Positions 41,578 to 50,944 of a DNA stretch of 64,000 bases are shown here, in pieces (positions within the stretch are counted from its first letter, which is position 1; every line of letters begins with the position of its first letter). The notes beneath the pieces are model-generated. The model was given only the letters and a program-made list of their open reading frames with translations, was not told the DNA's origin and made no database searches. This DNA is from Bryobacteraceae bacterium (GTDB taxonomy: Bacteria > Acidobacteriota > Terriglobia > Bryobacterales > Bryobacteraceae). A program made the position numbers and the translations under genes. The stretch covers positions 1,116,001-1,180,000 of the forward strand of contig BPGE01000001.1 in NCBI GenBank assembly GCA_026002875.1, given 5' to 3'.

Positions 41578-44139
41578 TCACCGGCCGGCGGGGGGCGCCA
41601 CGTGGATCCTCGCCTCCGCCTCCCCCACTCCATCGGCCTTCGCTTCCACCGTCACAGTCCCGGCCTCTCCGCCGGCCGTGAACCGGAGCTGCACCTGGCC
41701 ATTCTCATCCGTGCGGGCCTCGGCCGGCTCCAGCTTCCCTTCGCCCTTCAAGGCAGCAGCCACCAGCCGGCCGCTCAGCGGCTGCCCCTGCTCATCCAAC
41801 AGACGGAACACAATTGGAAATTCGGCCGCCGCGCCGGTCTCCACCCATTGATGATTTCCCGAAACCACTTGCAGGCGAGACGCTGGCTTCTCTTCCAGCC
41901 GGGAGATCATCGTGGCGCGGCCCAAAGTGGCCTGCGAGAAAGTCTCGATCCACGCCTCCCGGATGCCCTGCACTTTGGCGAGCTGATCCTCTCGCAATTC
42001 ATCTCCGTCCAGAACGAAGAATACGTAGACCGTGTTGAATTCCTTCTGAGAGTGAGCCGGATCAGGCCAGCGCGGGCCAAGATCCTGAATGATGTGATCG
42101 ATGCCGAACTCCTCCCGGCTGGCGGTGAATCCCCAGCCGAAGCCCGGGCGGAATTCACTGCGGGCCTCTTTCAGCACAAACAGCTTTTCCACTTCCTCGG
42201 CGGTCATCAGGCCCATGATGTACAGCTCCAGCGGCCCGTAGCCGGTCTTTTGCAGGTAGCCGTTGCGTTCCTTGCGCCTGAAAAACCCCGGCTCGGCTTC
42301 CTCCCACACAGCGCCGCCCATCAGGGAAGAACAGGGCGGATCTGTCTCGCAGAAACCGGCCGGATGATGGAGCTCAGTGAGCCAATGCGTGTTGTCGCTC
42401 ATCTGCGGGAACGACTTGCGTTCCGGTGGATCGAACCGAATCCCCCAGCGATGCCCCAGTTCGTGCCCGTTCAGGAACATCGAGAGACTATAGTTGTCAA
42501 AAGGGCCGAATTCCCGGCTGATCCCTGATTTCTCGCAACTGTAAGCATCGATCCAGCTCACTTCCTGAAAGCCCTGGAGTCTTCCGGCGCTGCCTGTGTT
42601 CGGCCGCCATTCGTTCCTGATCCCGATGCCCCGGATGCCTCCAGCCAGCGAACCGCTGCTGCGCGCGCCTCCTTCGGTCCAGTCGGGCCGGCCGCTCATG
42701 TAAAACACGAGCAGGTCCGCTGTGTCGGCAAAGTGTTCGTAAAAAGCCTGCGTCCAGGCTCTGGATTCGGTCAGAACAGGATGGCCGTGGAAGACTTCGA
42801 AAACAGATCCACGATAAACGCCTTCGGGCAGTTCGCTGAAGTCCCGGGGCGCGCTGCCATCCTCCACTTTTTCAATCTCCAGCACCTGGGCCGGAAATTG
42901 GCTGAAAGCCCCGTTGATGTCAAAATCCACGGCGTCGGCGAACCAGCGGATCTTTCCGCCCTGCGCCAGCGGACCCAGCGGCACAACAATCCTCACTTCG
43001 CGGCCCCGGATTTCGCCTTCCGTATCTGTGTTCCAGACTCTGAATCGCCATCTGCCGTCCTGCCAGAAAACCGTCGCAGTGGTCTCCTGCTCGCCAAACG
43101 GCATTCCACCCGCCGTAAATGGGCCCGTTGTGTCCAGAAAATGGCGGTAAAAAAGACGGCCGCGCTGCGGCACGGGTTCGCCCTTCAATTCCATTCCCAG
43201 CAGCATTTCGGTGGGCGAGATGCGCTCGGCCCACACCCGGACCATCTCCGTGTATGCCGGAATATCGGGCCGCGGAGAAACGGCAAAGCTGGCCATCGGT
43301 TTTGGTTCGGGGAACCGGCTCTGGCCCGGAAAGACTCCCACGACTCCCGCCGGTGTCGTCATGTTGCGGTACGACAGAAGAATGTCGCCGTTGCGGCGCA
43401 GGACGATCTGGAACTCGTCATAACCCGGCTCGGCGCGGAACGCCTGTCCCCGCGCGTAAGCCTCGGTGACGCGCCACGTCGCCACCGCTTCCTCTTCAGA
43501 GGCCTGCCACCAGAGCTTGTGATCCTCCGGGTCGTACCCGATGCTCCACAGCGCAGCGATCAGGCGCTCCTTCACGAGCTGCTGAGGACCGTATTCGCTG
43601 TACTTGAAGTAGCGTGGCCGGCCAGTGACGTCCTCCCGGAACCCGAAGCTGATGCTGCCCGTGTTGTTCAGCGAGACCTTCCGCCAGGTCTCTCCGGCGA
43701 AGGGAAACTCGAAGGGCAGATCCACTTCCACTGACCGTCTGGGCCAGCCAGCGTCGTACCGGATCGGATCGCCGGCCGGCTCCCGCCATTCGAGTTCACC
43801 CCGGCGGAACCGGTAGCCCTGCCCGTCTTCCTGCCGCTCGAAGTGCAGGGTGACGTTTTCCAGGTCGCGCCAGTTCGCCCGTCCGAACAGCCGCCCGTCG
43901 TCATCAATGACGGCGACATCCCCGTGCCGTTCCGCCCGCAGGGGTTCCGCCCGCCGCGTGCCGGATACGGCGGTCCGGACCCCTTTCTCGTCCGGGCGGG
44001 TTCCGCTTGGCTCCTGGAGCTCAGCCGGAAGCCGGGCCTCTTCGATCAGGCACTCGATATGGGAACTCCGCTGCTGCGCCGCCAGCCCCGCTCCCAGAAC
44101 GCAGAGCAGAAACACGCAACCTTGGCTCGATCCAATCAT
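41578..44139 (-). CDS. Large secreted HExxH (gluzincin-like) protein with Ig-like C-terminal domain
   Basis: This 853-residue protein has a signal peptide (LLCVLGAGLAAQQ). Residues 100-330 are beta-rich (VDLPFEFPFAGETWRKVSLN, LLSYRNMTTPAG), reminiscent of a propeptide or adhesive domain. The likely active site is NGHELGHRWGIRF with H559, E560 and H563, followed by HWLTELHHPAGF. Residues about 760-850 resemble a Big_1/invasin-type Ig fold (GEAGTVTVEAKADG). I cannot assign it to a named peptidase family. It is transcribed alone and divergent from a large Oar-like gene. Confidence 0.7.
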   Translation of the reverse strand: MIGSSQGCVFLLCVLGAGLAAQQRSSHIECLIEEARLPAELQEPSGTRPDEKGVRTAVSGTRRAEPLRAERHGDVAVIDDDGRLFGRANWRDLENVTLHFERQEDGQGYRFRRGELEWREPAGDPIRYDAGWPRRSVEVDLPFEFPFAGETWRKVSLNNTGSISFGFREDVTGRPRYFKYSEYGPQQLVKERLIAALWSIGYDPEDHKLWWQASEEEAVATWRVTEAYARGQAFRAEPGYDEFQIVLRRNGDILLSYRNMTTPAGVVGVFPGQSRFPEPKPMASFAVSPRPDIPAYTEMVRVWAERISPTEMLLGMELKGEPVPQRGRLFYRHFLDTTGPFTAGGMPFGEQETTATVFWQDGRWRFRVWNTDTEGEIRGREVRIVVPLGPLAQGGKIRWFADAVDFDINGAFSQFPAQVLEIEKVEDGSAPRDFSELPEGVYRGSVFEVFHGHPVLTESRAWTQAFYEHFADTADLLVFYMSGRPDWTEGGARSSGSLAGGIRGIGIRNEWRPNTGSAGRLQGFQEVSWIDAYSCEKSGISREFGPFDNYSLSMFLNGHELGHRWGIRFDPPERKSFPQMSDNTHWLTELHHPAGFCETDPPCSSLMGGAVWEEAEPGFFRRKERNGYLQKTGYGPLELYIMGLMTAEEVEKLFVLKEARSEFRPGFGWGFTASREEFGIDHIIQDLGPRWPDPAHSQKEFNTVYVFFVLDGDELREDQLAKVQGIREAWIETFSQATLGRATMISRLEEKPASRLQVVSGNHQWVETGAAAEFPIVFRLLDEQGQPLSGRLVAAALKGEGKLEPAEARTDENGQVQLRFTAGGEAGTVTVEAKADGVGEAEARIHVAPPAGR

Positions 44140-44370
44140 GGTATGAGCAGCCCCTCCAGGATCGGCATTCGCTCCATTCTAGTTCCCCTTTCAGACAGGG
44201 TTCCCTGAATGCCCGATGAACGCGTTTGAATTGTTCTGAAGGATCCACCCGTAACGGTGCCCGAAAGCGATTCTCCGCCAGTCCTGCCTTGCACTCCCGC
44301 CACACTTCACAGGCCAGGGCCGGCCCGCGGGCCGATGGCACGGCAGATCCGGGAGTTCGGACGCGCCTTC
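44140..44370. other. Divergent intergenic region; no gene seen
   Basis: The full gap between the metalloprotease and the Oar-like start is 352 bp (44140-44491). This left part shows no convincing coding frame, tRNA or strong hairpin; promoters for both genes are expected here. Confidence 0.5.
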
Positions 44371-44414
44371 TTGACTGCAAAGCATGCAGATGGGATTGTT
44401 CGAGTAGGGAACAA
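44371..44414 (+). promoter_or_regulatory. Candidate promoter and operator for the Oar-like gene
   Basis: TTGACT (44371-44376) is a fair -35; 17 bp later GATTGT (44394-44399) is a weak -10. Over the -10 lies an inverted repeat TTGTTC (44396-44401) / GAACAA (44409-44414) with a 7-bp spacer, a possible repressor site. Confidence 0.35.
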
Positions 44415-44491
44415 GCGGCGGCGTGCTGCCGCGGTTCTGCTCTTGTTCAAGCGGATCTTCGCCAGGCACAAAGGAGCAGAGAGGCTTCAGA

Positions 44492-47056
44492 ATGACGCTG
44501 CGGAAGCAGAAGAATTTCCTCGCGCCGCTCACTCTCGTCCTCCTGTGCCCGGGCGCTTGGGCGCAAAGCGGGCCGGACACGTCCCGTCTGACCGGACTGC
44601 TGATCGATCCGACGGACCGGCCCGTGCCTGGCGTTGCGATCATCCTGGAAGGCGAAGGTCTCCAACGGAAGGCGCAGACGTCAGCCACCGGCGAATTCCA
44701 GGTCGATGATCTGCCGCAAGGCCGCTACCGGCTGAGCGCAACCGTGCCGGGCTTCGTGCCGCTTGAGAGGAGCGTGCAAGTACGCCGCCGGCCTGTCCGT
44801 GTCCTGTTGAAGCTTGCCCTCGCCCGGCTTGATCAGGAGATCACGGTGGCGGGCCAGCCCCTTTCAGTGAATGCGGAAGCCGGCGGCAATCTGAACGTCA
44901 TCTCGGTCGAGCGCGGGATGATGGACCACTTGCCCGTCCTGGGCATGGACTACCTGTCAGCTCTGTCCCGCTTCCTCGATCCCGGCACGCCGGGCGGCGC
45001 GGGCGTCTCGCTCATCGTCGACGGCATGGAAGCCCGCAACGTTGGCGTCACGCCCTCCGCCATCCAGGAGATCCGCATCAACCAGAATCCCTACACGGCC
45101 GAATACCCGCGCTGGAGCCGCCGCCGCATCGAGGTGATCACGAAGTCCGCCGCCGACCGCCACCACGGCACGCTCAATTTCCTGTTCCGCGACTACCGCC
45201 TCGATGCCCGCAACGCGCTTGCCCTTCAACGCCCGCCTGAGCAGCGGCGCATCATCGAAGGCAGCCTCTTCGGTCCATGGGGCCGGTCGAAGAACACGTC
45301 CTACCTGCTGTCGGCCATGAGGGAGAGCGAAGACCTTGTCAGCGTCGTCTACGCGCAGGGCCTGAGCGGCCCCAGAATCGAAAACGCCCCCACGCCGCAG
45401 CAGAACACGGTGGCGTCGCTCCGGATCAGCCGCCAGCAAAGCGACCGGAATGCGATGTTCTGGCAGGTGAACTTTCAGGACCGGTGGCAGAACAACATCG
45501 GAGTGGGGGGCACCGTTCTCCCGGAGGCCGGCGCGCAGAGCCGTTTCCGCGAGGACGAGTTCATCTTCAATCACCGCCTCGTCATCGCGCCCAGATTGCT
45601 CAGCCAGTTCCGCATTCTGCTGGGCCGTTATTGGGCTCCTGCGCGAAGCAATCTGAGCCTGCCCCGGATGGTCGTCAGCGACGCTTTCACCGGCGGCGGC
45701 GCCCTGGCCGACGCCCTTCGGACCGAGGTCCACACATCCATCACCTGGCTCCTCACGCAAACAGCCGGCCGGCACACGCTGAAATACGGGTTCAACGTCC
45801 CGGATTGGAGCCGCCGCGGTTTGCATGACCGGTCGAATTTCGGGGGCACGTTCTTTTTCGCCTCGCTGGAAGATTATGCGATGGGCCGGCCGTTTTCAGC
45901 CGTCGTGCAGCGCGGCGACGGGAAAATCATCTTCGTCGAGAAAAATCTGGGCGCTTTTCTTCAGGACGAGTGGCAGGCAAGGCCGGATCTCTCCATCGCC
46001 GCCGGGCTGCGTTTCGACTGGCAGAATTATTTTGAAGACACCGACAACTGGTCGCCGCGGCTCGCAGTCGCCTACGCTCCGGGCCGTTCCCGGAAAACGG
46101 TGATCCGCGCCGGCGCCGGGTTCTTTTACGACCGCTCCGGCCCCGGGCCCATCTGGGACATTCTGCGGTACAACGGCCTCAGGCTGCGCCGCTACGTCAT
46201 CTCCAACCCGCCGGCTTCACCTTCCGCCCTCGAGCCGCTGCTTCCGGTGATGCCAACGAGCCTGGCCCGCCTGCAGTCCGGCGCGGAGCTGCCGCAGGTC
46301 TTCCAGTTCAGCGCCGGCGTCGAGCGGCAACTCGCCAAACGCACCACGCTTTCGGTGCATTACATCGGCACCCGTGGCTGGTATCAGTTGCGCTCGCGCG
46401 ACGCCAACGCACCGCTTCCGCCGGCCTTCGCCTCCCGGCCAGATCCAGCGGTCAACGTGCTCCGCATCATCGAGTCCGCGTCGCGGCTTGAGGGCAACGC
46501 TGTGGAGGCGACTCTCCGCGGCAGCCTCGGTCCACGCATCACCGGCCAGGCCCAGTACACATTCGGAAAGACACTGTCCGACACCGGAGGCGTGAACTGG
46601 TTTCCTGCCGACAGCTTCCATCCCCGCGGCGAATGGGGCCGGAGCGACGCCGACCGCCGCCATCAGTTCAACTTCCTCGGCACGGCCAACGTCCACCGCT
46701 GGGTCAACCTCGGTCTTTCTCTCTCTCTGCTCTCGGGCATTCCTTTCAACATCACCACCGGCAGCGACGACAACCGCGACGGACTGGCCATCGACCGTCC
46801 CGCCGGAGTTGCGCGCAACACCGGCCGCGGACCTGGTTTTATTGGCGTCGACCTGCGCTGGTACCGCGAGTTCAAGCCCCGGCGCGCGTCCAAAGAGGGC
46901 AGCCCGTCCTGGATGGTCTCGCTCGATGCTTTCAACATCCTGAACCGCGCGAACTACCAGAACTACCTGGGCGCCCTGAGCTCTCCCCTGTTCGGGAAGC
47001 CCGCCAGCGCGCTGCCGCCACGCAGGCTGCAGGCAGGCCTCCGCTTTCAGTTTTGA
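44492..47056 (+). CDS. Oar-like TonB-dependent outer-membrane protein
   Basis: This 854-residue protein has a signal peptide (PLTLVLLCPGAWAQ). A carboxypeptidase-regulatory-like domain follows (about 28-100, LTGLLIDPTDRPVPGVAIIL), then a plug-like region (VSLIVDGMEARNVG, EIRINQNPYTAEYPR) and a large barrel that ends in LQAGLRFQF. Such proteins import or export large substrates with TonB energy and are abundant in Solibacter-type genomes, probably for polymer or siderophore uptake. The ATG at 44492 has GAGAGG upstream. It is shorter than the two other Oar-like proteins here (1163 and 1119 residues). It converges on the next Oar-like gene with 86 bp between the stops. Confidence 0.9.
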   Translation: MTLRKQKNFLAPLTLVLLCPGAWAQSGPDTSRLTGLLIDPTDRPVPGVAIILEGEGLQRKAQTSATGEFQVDDLPQGRYRLSATVPGFVPLERSVQVRRRPVRVLLKLALARLDQEITVAGQPLSVNAEAGGNLNVISVERGMMDHLPVLGMDYLSALSRFLDPGTPGGAGVSLIVDGMEARNVGVTPSAIQEIRINQNPYTAEYPRWSRRRIEVITKSAADRHHGTLNFLFRDYRLDARNALALQRPPEQRRIIEGSLFGPWGRSKNTSYLLSAMRESEDLVSVVYAQGLSGPRIENAPTPQQNTVASLRISRQQSDRNAMFWQVNFQDRWQNNIGVGGTVLPEAGAQSRFREDEFIFNHRLVIAPRLLSQFRILLGRYWAPARSNLSLPRMVVSDAFTGGGALADALRTEVHTSITWLLTQTAGRHTLKYGFNVPDWSRRGLHDRSNFGGTFFFASLEDYAMGRPFSAVVQRGDGKIIFVEKNLGAFLQDEWQARPDLSIAAGLRFDWQNYFEDTDNWSPRLAVAYAPGRSRKTVIRAGAGFFYDRSGPGPIWDILRYNGLRLRRYVISNPPASPSALEPLLPVMPTSLARLQSGAELPQVFQFSAGVERQLAKRTTLSVHYIGTRGWYQLRSRDANAPLPPAFASRPDPAVNVLRIIESASRLEGNAVEATLRGSLGPRITGQAQYTFGKTLSDTGGVNWFPADSFHPRGEWGRSDADRRHQFNFLGTANVHRWVNLGLSLSLLSGIPFNITTGSDDNRDGLAIDRPAGVARNTGRGPGFIGVDLRWYREFKPRRASKEGSPSWMVSLDAFNILNRANYQNYLGALSSPLFGKPASALPPRRLQAGLRFQF

Positions 47057-47142
47057 GTGATTTGCTCTCGGAATCCCGGGCGAGCCGCGCAGTCCGATTC
47101 ACCGATCCGGCCCGCGCGGTTCAACGGCCTTACCCGCTCGCG

Positions 47143-50100
47143 TCAGTACTTCACCGACAGCGAGAACTGCCACGAGCGCGGCGGTTCCTGCGCGGTGACG
47201 CGGCCGAAGGCGGTGTTCACCGGGTCCGTGTTCGGCGCGCGCAGAACCACTTCATTCCGCGCGTTGAACGTATCGGCGCGGAAGATGACGCGGATGCCTT
47301 CGGTCACCCGGAACGTCTTGTTCGCGGACAGGTCCAGGCGGCGCTGCGAGTCGGTGCGGATGTTCGAGTAGCGCAGGGGCGCCGTGCGGACGTTCCATGC
47401 CAGCACGTCCGTCGAGCGGCGGTTGAACACATCCGTGTTGAACCACCGGTCCGTGTTGCGCTGGTCCGACGGCAGCACGATCTTGCGCGAGTCGTCGACG
47501 AACAGCGCCTGTCCGAAGCCCAGCGGCGCGCCGCTCTGGAACTGCCACACGCCGCTGATCTGCCAGCCGCCGGCCAGGAAATCGAGCGCCCGCGGCATGG
47601 ACGAACCGAACCTGCGCCCTTTGCCGAACGGCAGCTCGTAAATGCCGCTGCCGGTGACGCGGTGCAGGCGGTCCAGATCCGTGATCGATTCATACGGCAA
47701 CGGGTCGAACGAGTTCAGGTACTGGTTCGCACCCATCGCTTTCGACCACGTCCACGCCATCTGCAGGGTCCAGCCCTGGCTGAAGCGCTTCTCCAGCCGG
47801 TTCTGCAGCGAGTGGTACCACGCATAGCCCACCGAATCCTCGAACGTGACGCTCGAGAAATGCGGATACTGCGTCAGCAGCTGCGCGCGCGTCATGTTGC
47901 GCGACGTGAAGTTCGGGTGCAGTCCGTAAAAGGGGTTGGTGAAATTCGCCGTGAGGAAGTTGATCGTCGCGTTATCGCGGTACGGCAGCGTGCTGTAGTA
48001 CCGCTGCGGCGTGTAGCTCATCGCCCGCGACACGGGCAGCCGGTAGCTGCGGCTGCCCACATAGGACGACTCCACCATGATGCCCGCGGGCAGCTGATGC
48101 TGGAAGCCGAACGAGAAGCGGTGCGTCGGCGGCATCTTGCGGTTGACAGGGAAGAAGCTCGTTCCCTGGCCCAGCGTGGTTTGCAACCCCTCGCCGGCGC
48201 CCAGCACCGGAAGCAGCCCGCCGGGCAGCGGATTGGCCAGGTCGGCGATCCAGGTGAGGCCGTTGTCATTGGTGGCCACAATCGGCGTGCTGCGCGAGAA
48301 TCCCGAAAGAATCGAGTTTGTGCGCAGAATGCCCATGGGCGCGTAAAAGATGCCATGACCGGCGCGGATCACCGTTTTCGGCGTCAGTTGATACGCGAGC
48401 CCGAAACGCGGCGACCACTGGATGCCTTGCCCGCGCCAGTACTGGCGCGGATTGCCGCCCACGCCGGCGAACGTCACGCCGCCAATGACGCGGAAGTTGT
48501 GGGGCGCAAGTTCCGGAATCGGAGCCCGGGCGTAATTCGCGATCGCGGCCGCCTCGATCGGGTTTGGGGTCGTTTCGTCGAATTGAGTGACGCTGCGGTT
48601 GAAGCGCTCCGTGATGGGGGACTCGTGCTCGGCCCGCAGCCCCAGATTCAGCGTCAGCCTGCGCGACACGCGCCAGTCGTCCTGGAAATACAGGGCCGTG
48701 TAGATGTCCTGCTCGGCATACGTGCCCGTGCGCGACAGGCTGCCGCCGGGGATTCCGGCCAGCAGGGCGATGAACTCGGCGCCCACCGGCGGCGCCGGGC
48801 TGTTGTCGAGCGGCCCGCGCGCCCAGGCGTTCGAGAAGCTCAGGTCGGGCGAGACGTCGCCCGGGAAGCGCGCCCGGAACTCGCGGAACGCCATCCAGTC
48901 GAGCCCCATGCGCATGTTGTGCGGACCCTTCATCCACGTCAGGCTCGCCACAGCATTATGGCTGATCGAGGCCGTTTTGCCGTCGCCGGATTCCCAGGCC
49001 GAGAGCTGCGTCAGCGAGCCGACCGAAGTGCGCGGGATCGTCGCATACTGCTTGTCGATCAGATTCACCAGGTTCGGCGAGAAGCCCAGCGAAGACAGAT
49101 CGAATCCGCGGCTCACGCGCCTTTCGGGAAACTCCTGCGCGCTGATGCCATAGCGCAGATTCACGACCATCGTGGACGACAACATGTGCACGTCGTCGAG
49201 CGCGATGCCGCGGTTCACCCGGTTCAGGATGATGCCGTTCACCGAGTTGCCGAAAGTGCGGTTCTTGTCCTCTTCCCAGAAATCCCGGTGGAAGCGGACG
49301 AACATGCGGTTCCTCTCGTTGAAGGCGTGATCGATGCGGCCGATCGTCGTCCAGTAGTCCTCCAGGGCGGGCTTCGACATGAAGAAATTCTGCCGGCCGT
49401 CGGCCGTTCCCGGCTGATTGGGCAGAGGATACAGCGCCAGGATCTTCTGCGCCACGGGATGGATGCGGCTCTTGGGATAGAGATTGCCCGGCAGAGGCTG
49501 CCGGCTGAACCGGCCGCCCGGGGCGGCGGCGATCGTCAGGGGATCGTAGAGCTGGTAGTTCGCTCCCAGCTTCAGGAGGCCGGAGAGATTTCCCTCGCGC
49601 CAGGCCTGGCTCGGAACGGTGGAAATCATGGAGCCGCCGACATTCGGATCGCCGAACTTGTTCGCTTCATAGGTGAAGTGCCAGAACGTCCGGTTCTTGC
49701 CGTTGTAGAGTCCCGGGATGATGATGGGCGCGCCGCCCGAGATGCCGTAGCGGTGATCCTGATAGATGGGGAGCTTGTAGCCGGGCGGGTTGGAGCGGTT
49801 CTGATAAATCGTCGGAGCGTCCAGCTTCGAGTGCCGCAGCCAGTACCACATCATGCCGTGCAGCTCGTTGGTGCCGCCCTTCGTACTGACATTGACCAGC
49901 GCGCCCGCCGTGCGGCCTACGCTCGCATCAAAAGAGGATGTCTGCACCTTGAACTCAGCCAGCGCAGCCTGCGGAGGCGAAAACGCCACGCGCGGGCTGG
50001 TGCCGTCTGAGTACAGGTTCGCCACGCCGTCAATCGTGAACGCATTGCCGTAGTTGCCGCTGCCGTCGGTCGAAAACTGCGACGGCGCGTTGTTGAACGG

Positions 50101-50634
50101 CGCCTTGCGCAGGCGCATGTCGGTGCCGTTCACCGTGCCCGGGGCCAGATGCACGAGATCCATGGCGTTGCCCGCGAACAGCGGCAGCTCGAGGATGCGC
50201 CGCTCGTCGACCACCTGGCCCAGCGTCGCCTCCGCCGTCTGCAACAGCGGCGTCTCCGACGTGACCTGCACCACCTCTGTCAGATCGCCGACCGTGAGCT
50301 GGATATCGAGCTGGACGTTCTCATTCACCCGCACCTGGATGTTGCCGCGGATAAACTTGCGGAATCCCGGCGCTTCAGTCGTGACCTCATACACGCCCGG
50401 AATCAGGAACGGCAGCACATAGCTGCCGCTCTCGTTCGTCCTGGCGCCGACGGTCACGCCCGTGGCGGTGTTCCGCGCCTTCACCTCCGCCAGCGGAATG
50501 ACGGCGCCCGAGGGGTCGGTCACCCGCCCGAGGATGTTACCCCGGGCGTCCTGCGACTGCGCGTGGGCGAGCCCGGCCAGCGCTGCCGCGGCCAGAACAG
50601 CCCCGATGAAACCTTTCGCGTGGAGACGAACCAT
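47143..50634 (-). CDS. Oar-like TonB-dependent outer-membrane protein (large)
   Basis: This 1163-residue protein has a signal peptide (GAVLAAAALAGLAHAQ). It has the regulatory-like Ig domain (about 24-105, ILGRVTDPSGAVIPLAEVKA), a plug with NAFTIDGVANLYSDG and VNVSTKGGTNELHG, and a long barrel with the end RSWQFSLSVKY. VNVSTKGGTNELHG-type plug motifs are the hallmark of the acidobacterial Oar family. The ATG at 50634 directly precedes the signal peptide; the frame extends much further upstream without coding character. It is divergent from a membrane-anchored regulator at 50945 that may control it. The substrate is unknown. Confidence 0.93.
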   Translation of the reverse strand: MVRLHAKGFIGAVLAAAALAGLAHAQSQDARGNILGRVTDPSGAVIPLAEVKARNTATGVTVGARTNESGSYVLPFLIPGVYEVTTEAPGFRKFIRGNIQVRVNENVQLDIQLTVGDLTEVVQVTSETPLLQTAEATLGQVVDERRILELPLFAGNAMDLVHLAPGTVNGTDMRLRKAPFNNAPSQFSTDGSGNYGNAFTIDGVANLYSDGTSPRVAFSPPQAALAEFKVQTSSFDASVGRTAGALVNVSTKGGTNELHGMMWYWLRHSKLDAPTIYQNRSNPPGYKLPIYQDHRYGISGGAPIIIPGLYNGKNRTFWHFTYEANKFGDPNVGGSMISTVPSQAWREGNLSGLLKLGANYQLYDPLTIAAAPGGRFSRQPLPGNLYPKSRIHPVAQKILALYPLPNQPGTADGRQNFFMSKPALEDYWTTIGRIDHAFNERNRMFVRFHRDFWEEDKNRTFGNSVNGIILNRVNRGIALDDVHMLSSTMVVNLRYGISAQEFPERRVSRGFDLSSLGFSPNLVNLIDKQYATIPRTSVGSLTQLSAWESGDGKTASISHNAVASLTWMKGPHNMRMGLDWMAFREFRARFPGDVSPDLSFSNAWARGPLDNSPAPPVGAEFIALLAGIPGGSLSRTGTYAEQDIYTALYFQDDWRVSRRLTLNLGLRAEHESPITERFNRSVTQFDETTPNPIEAAAIANYARAPIPELAPHNFRVIGGVTFAGVGGNPRQYWRGQGIQWSPRFGLAYQLTPKTVIRAGHGIFYAPMGILRTNSILSGFSRSTPIVATNDNGLTWIADLANPLPGGLLPVLGAGEGLQTTLGQGTSFFPVNRKMPPTHRFSFGFQHQLPAGIMVESSYVGSRSYRLPVSRAMSYTPQRYYSTLPYRDNATINFLTANFTNPFYGLHPNFTSRNMTRAQLLTQYPHFSSVTFEDSVGYAWYHSLQNRLEKRFSQGWTLQMAWTWSKAMGANQYLNSFDPLPYESITDLDRLHRVTGSGIYELPFGKGRRFGSSMPRALDFLAGGWQISGVWQFQSGAPLGFGQALFVDDSRKIVLPSDQRNTDRWFNTDVFNRRSTDVLAWNVRTAPLRYSNIRTDSQRRLDLSANKTFRVTEGIRVIFRADTFNARNEVVLRAPNTDPVNTAFGRVTAQEPPRSWQFSLSVKY

Positions 50635-50768
50635 GGTTCTTGCAACCTGCCTTCCTGATCCTTCGGGTCCAGGCCGCCTCACGGCGAATCTCATACCCGA
50701 ACCCGGCTTCCCCTGAAACCTCTCACAGCCCCCCGCGGCTGTCCGGCACGCATGACCGTGAGAATTCC
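50635..50768. other. Leader region of the large Oar-like gene; no gene seen
   Basis: Part of the 310-bp divergent gap. The only visible element is GGAAGG about 17 nt before the start at 50634; no open frame, hairpin or promoter can be supported. Confidence 0.45.
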
Positions 50769-50820
50769 TGATCCGGATCAAGCGTGCACCCGACTGCCGC
50801 GGCCGCACAAGTGAATTCAC
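50769..50820. promoter_or_regulatory. Two perfect palindromes in the divergent Oar/regulator region
   Basis: TGATCCGGATCA (50769-50780) and GTGAATTCAC (50811-50820) are each perfectly symmetric. Their centres are 41 bp apart, about four helical turns, which would suit binding by dimers on one face of the DNA. They may be sites for the divergently encoded regulator. Confidence 0.4.
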
Positions 50821-50866
50821 GGCGAATTCTCCGATAACGCCGCCCCATCTGCATGGAAATACGCCT

Positions 50867-50895
50867 CTTTCAACTGACAACCGCGGTGGTATACT
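50867..50895 (+). promoter_or_regulatory. Possible promoter of the regulator gene
   Basis: TATACT (50890-50895) is a good -10. The bases 17 bp upstream, CTTTCA (50867-50872), match the -35 consensus in only three positions, which would fit an activated promoter. Confidence 0.35.
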
Positions 50896-50944
50896 CGTCA
50901 GCGGGTAACTCCCGTTGGCTCTTGGTTCGCCGATCTCACCGCGT

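Noticed and set aside
46633-50010. 1125-residue plus-strand open frame opposite the Oar-like genes
   Set aside because: Its translation is rich in Arg, His, Gln and Ala with no domains. It is the complement of a convincing Oar-like protein, and high GC content makes such frames common.
50874-50895. CTGACA plus TATACT as a promoter
   Set aside because: The two elements are only about 10 bp apart; a weaker -35 at the correct distance was listed instead.
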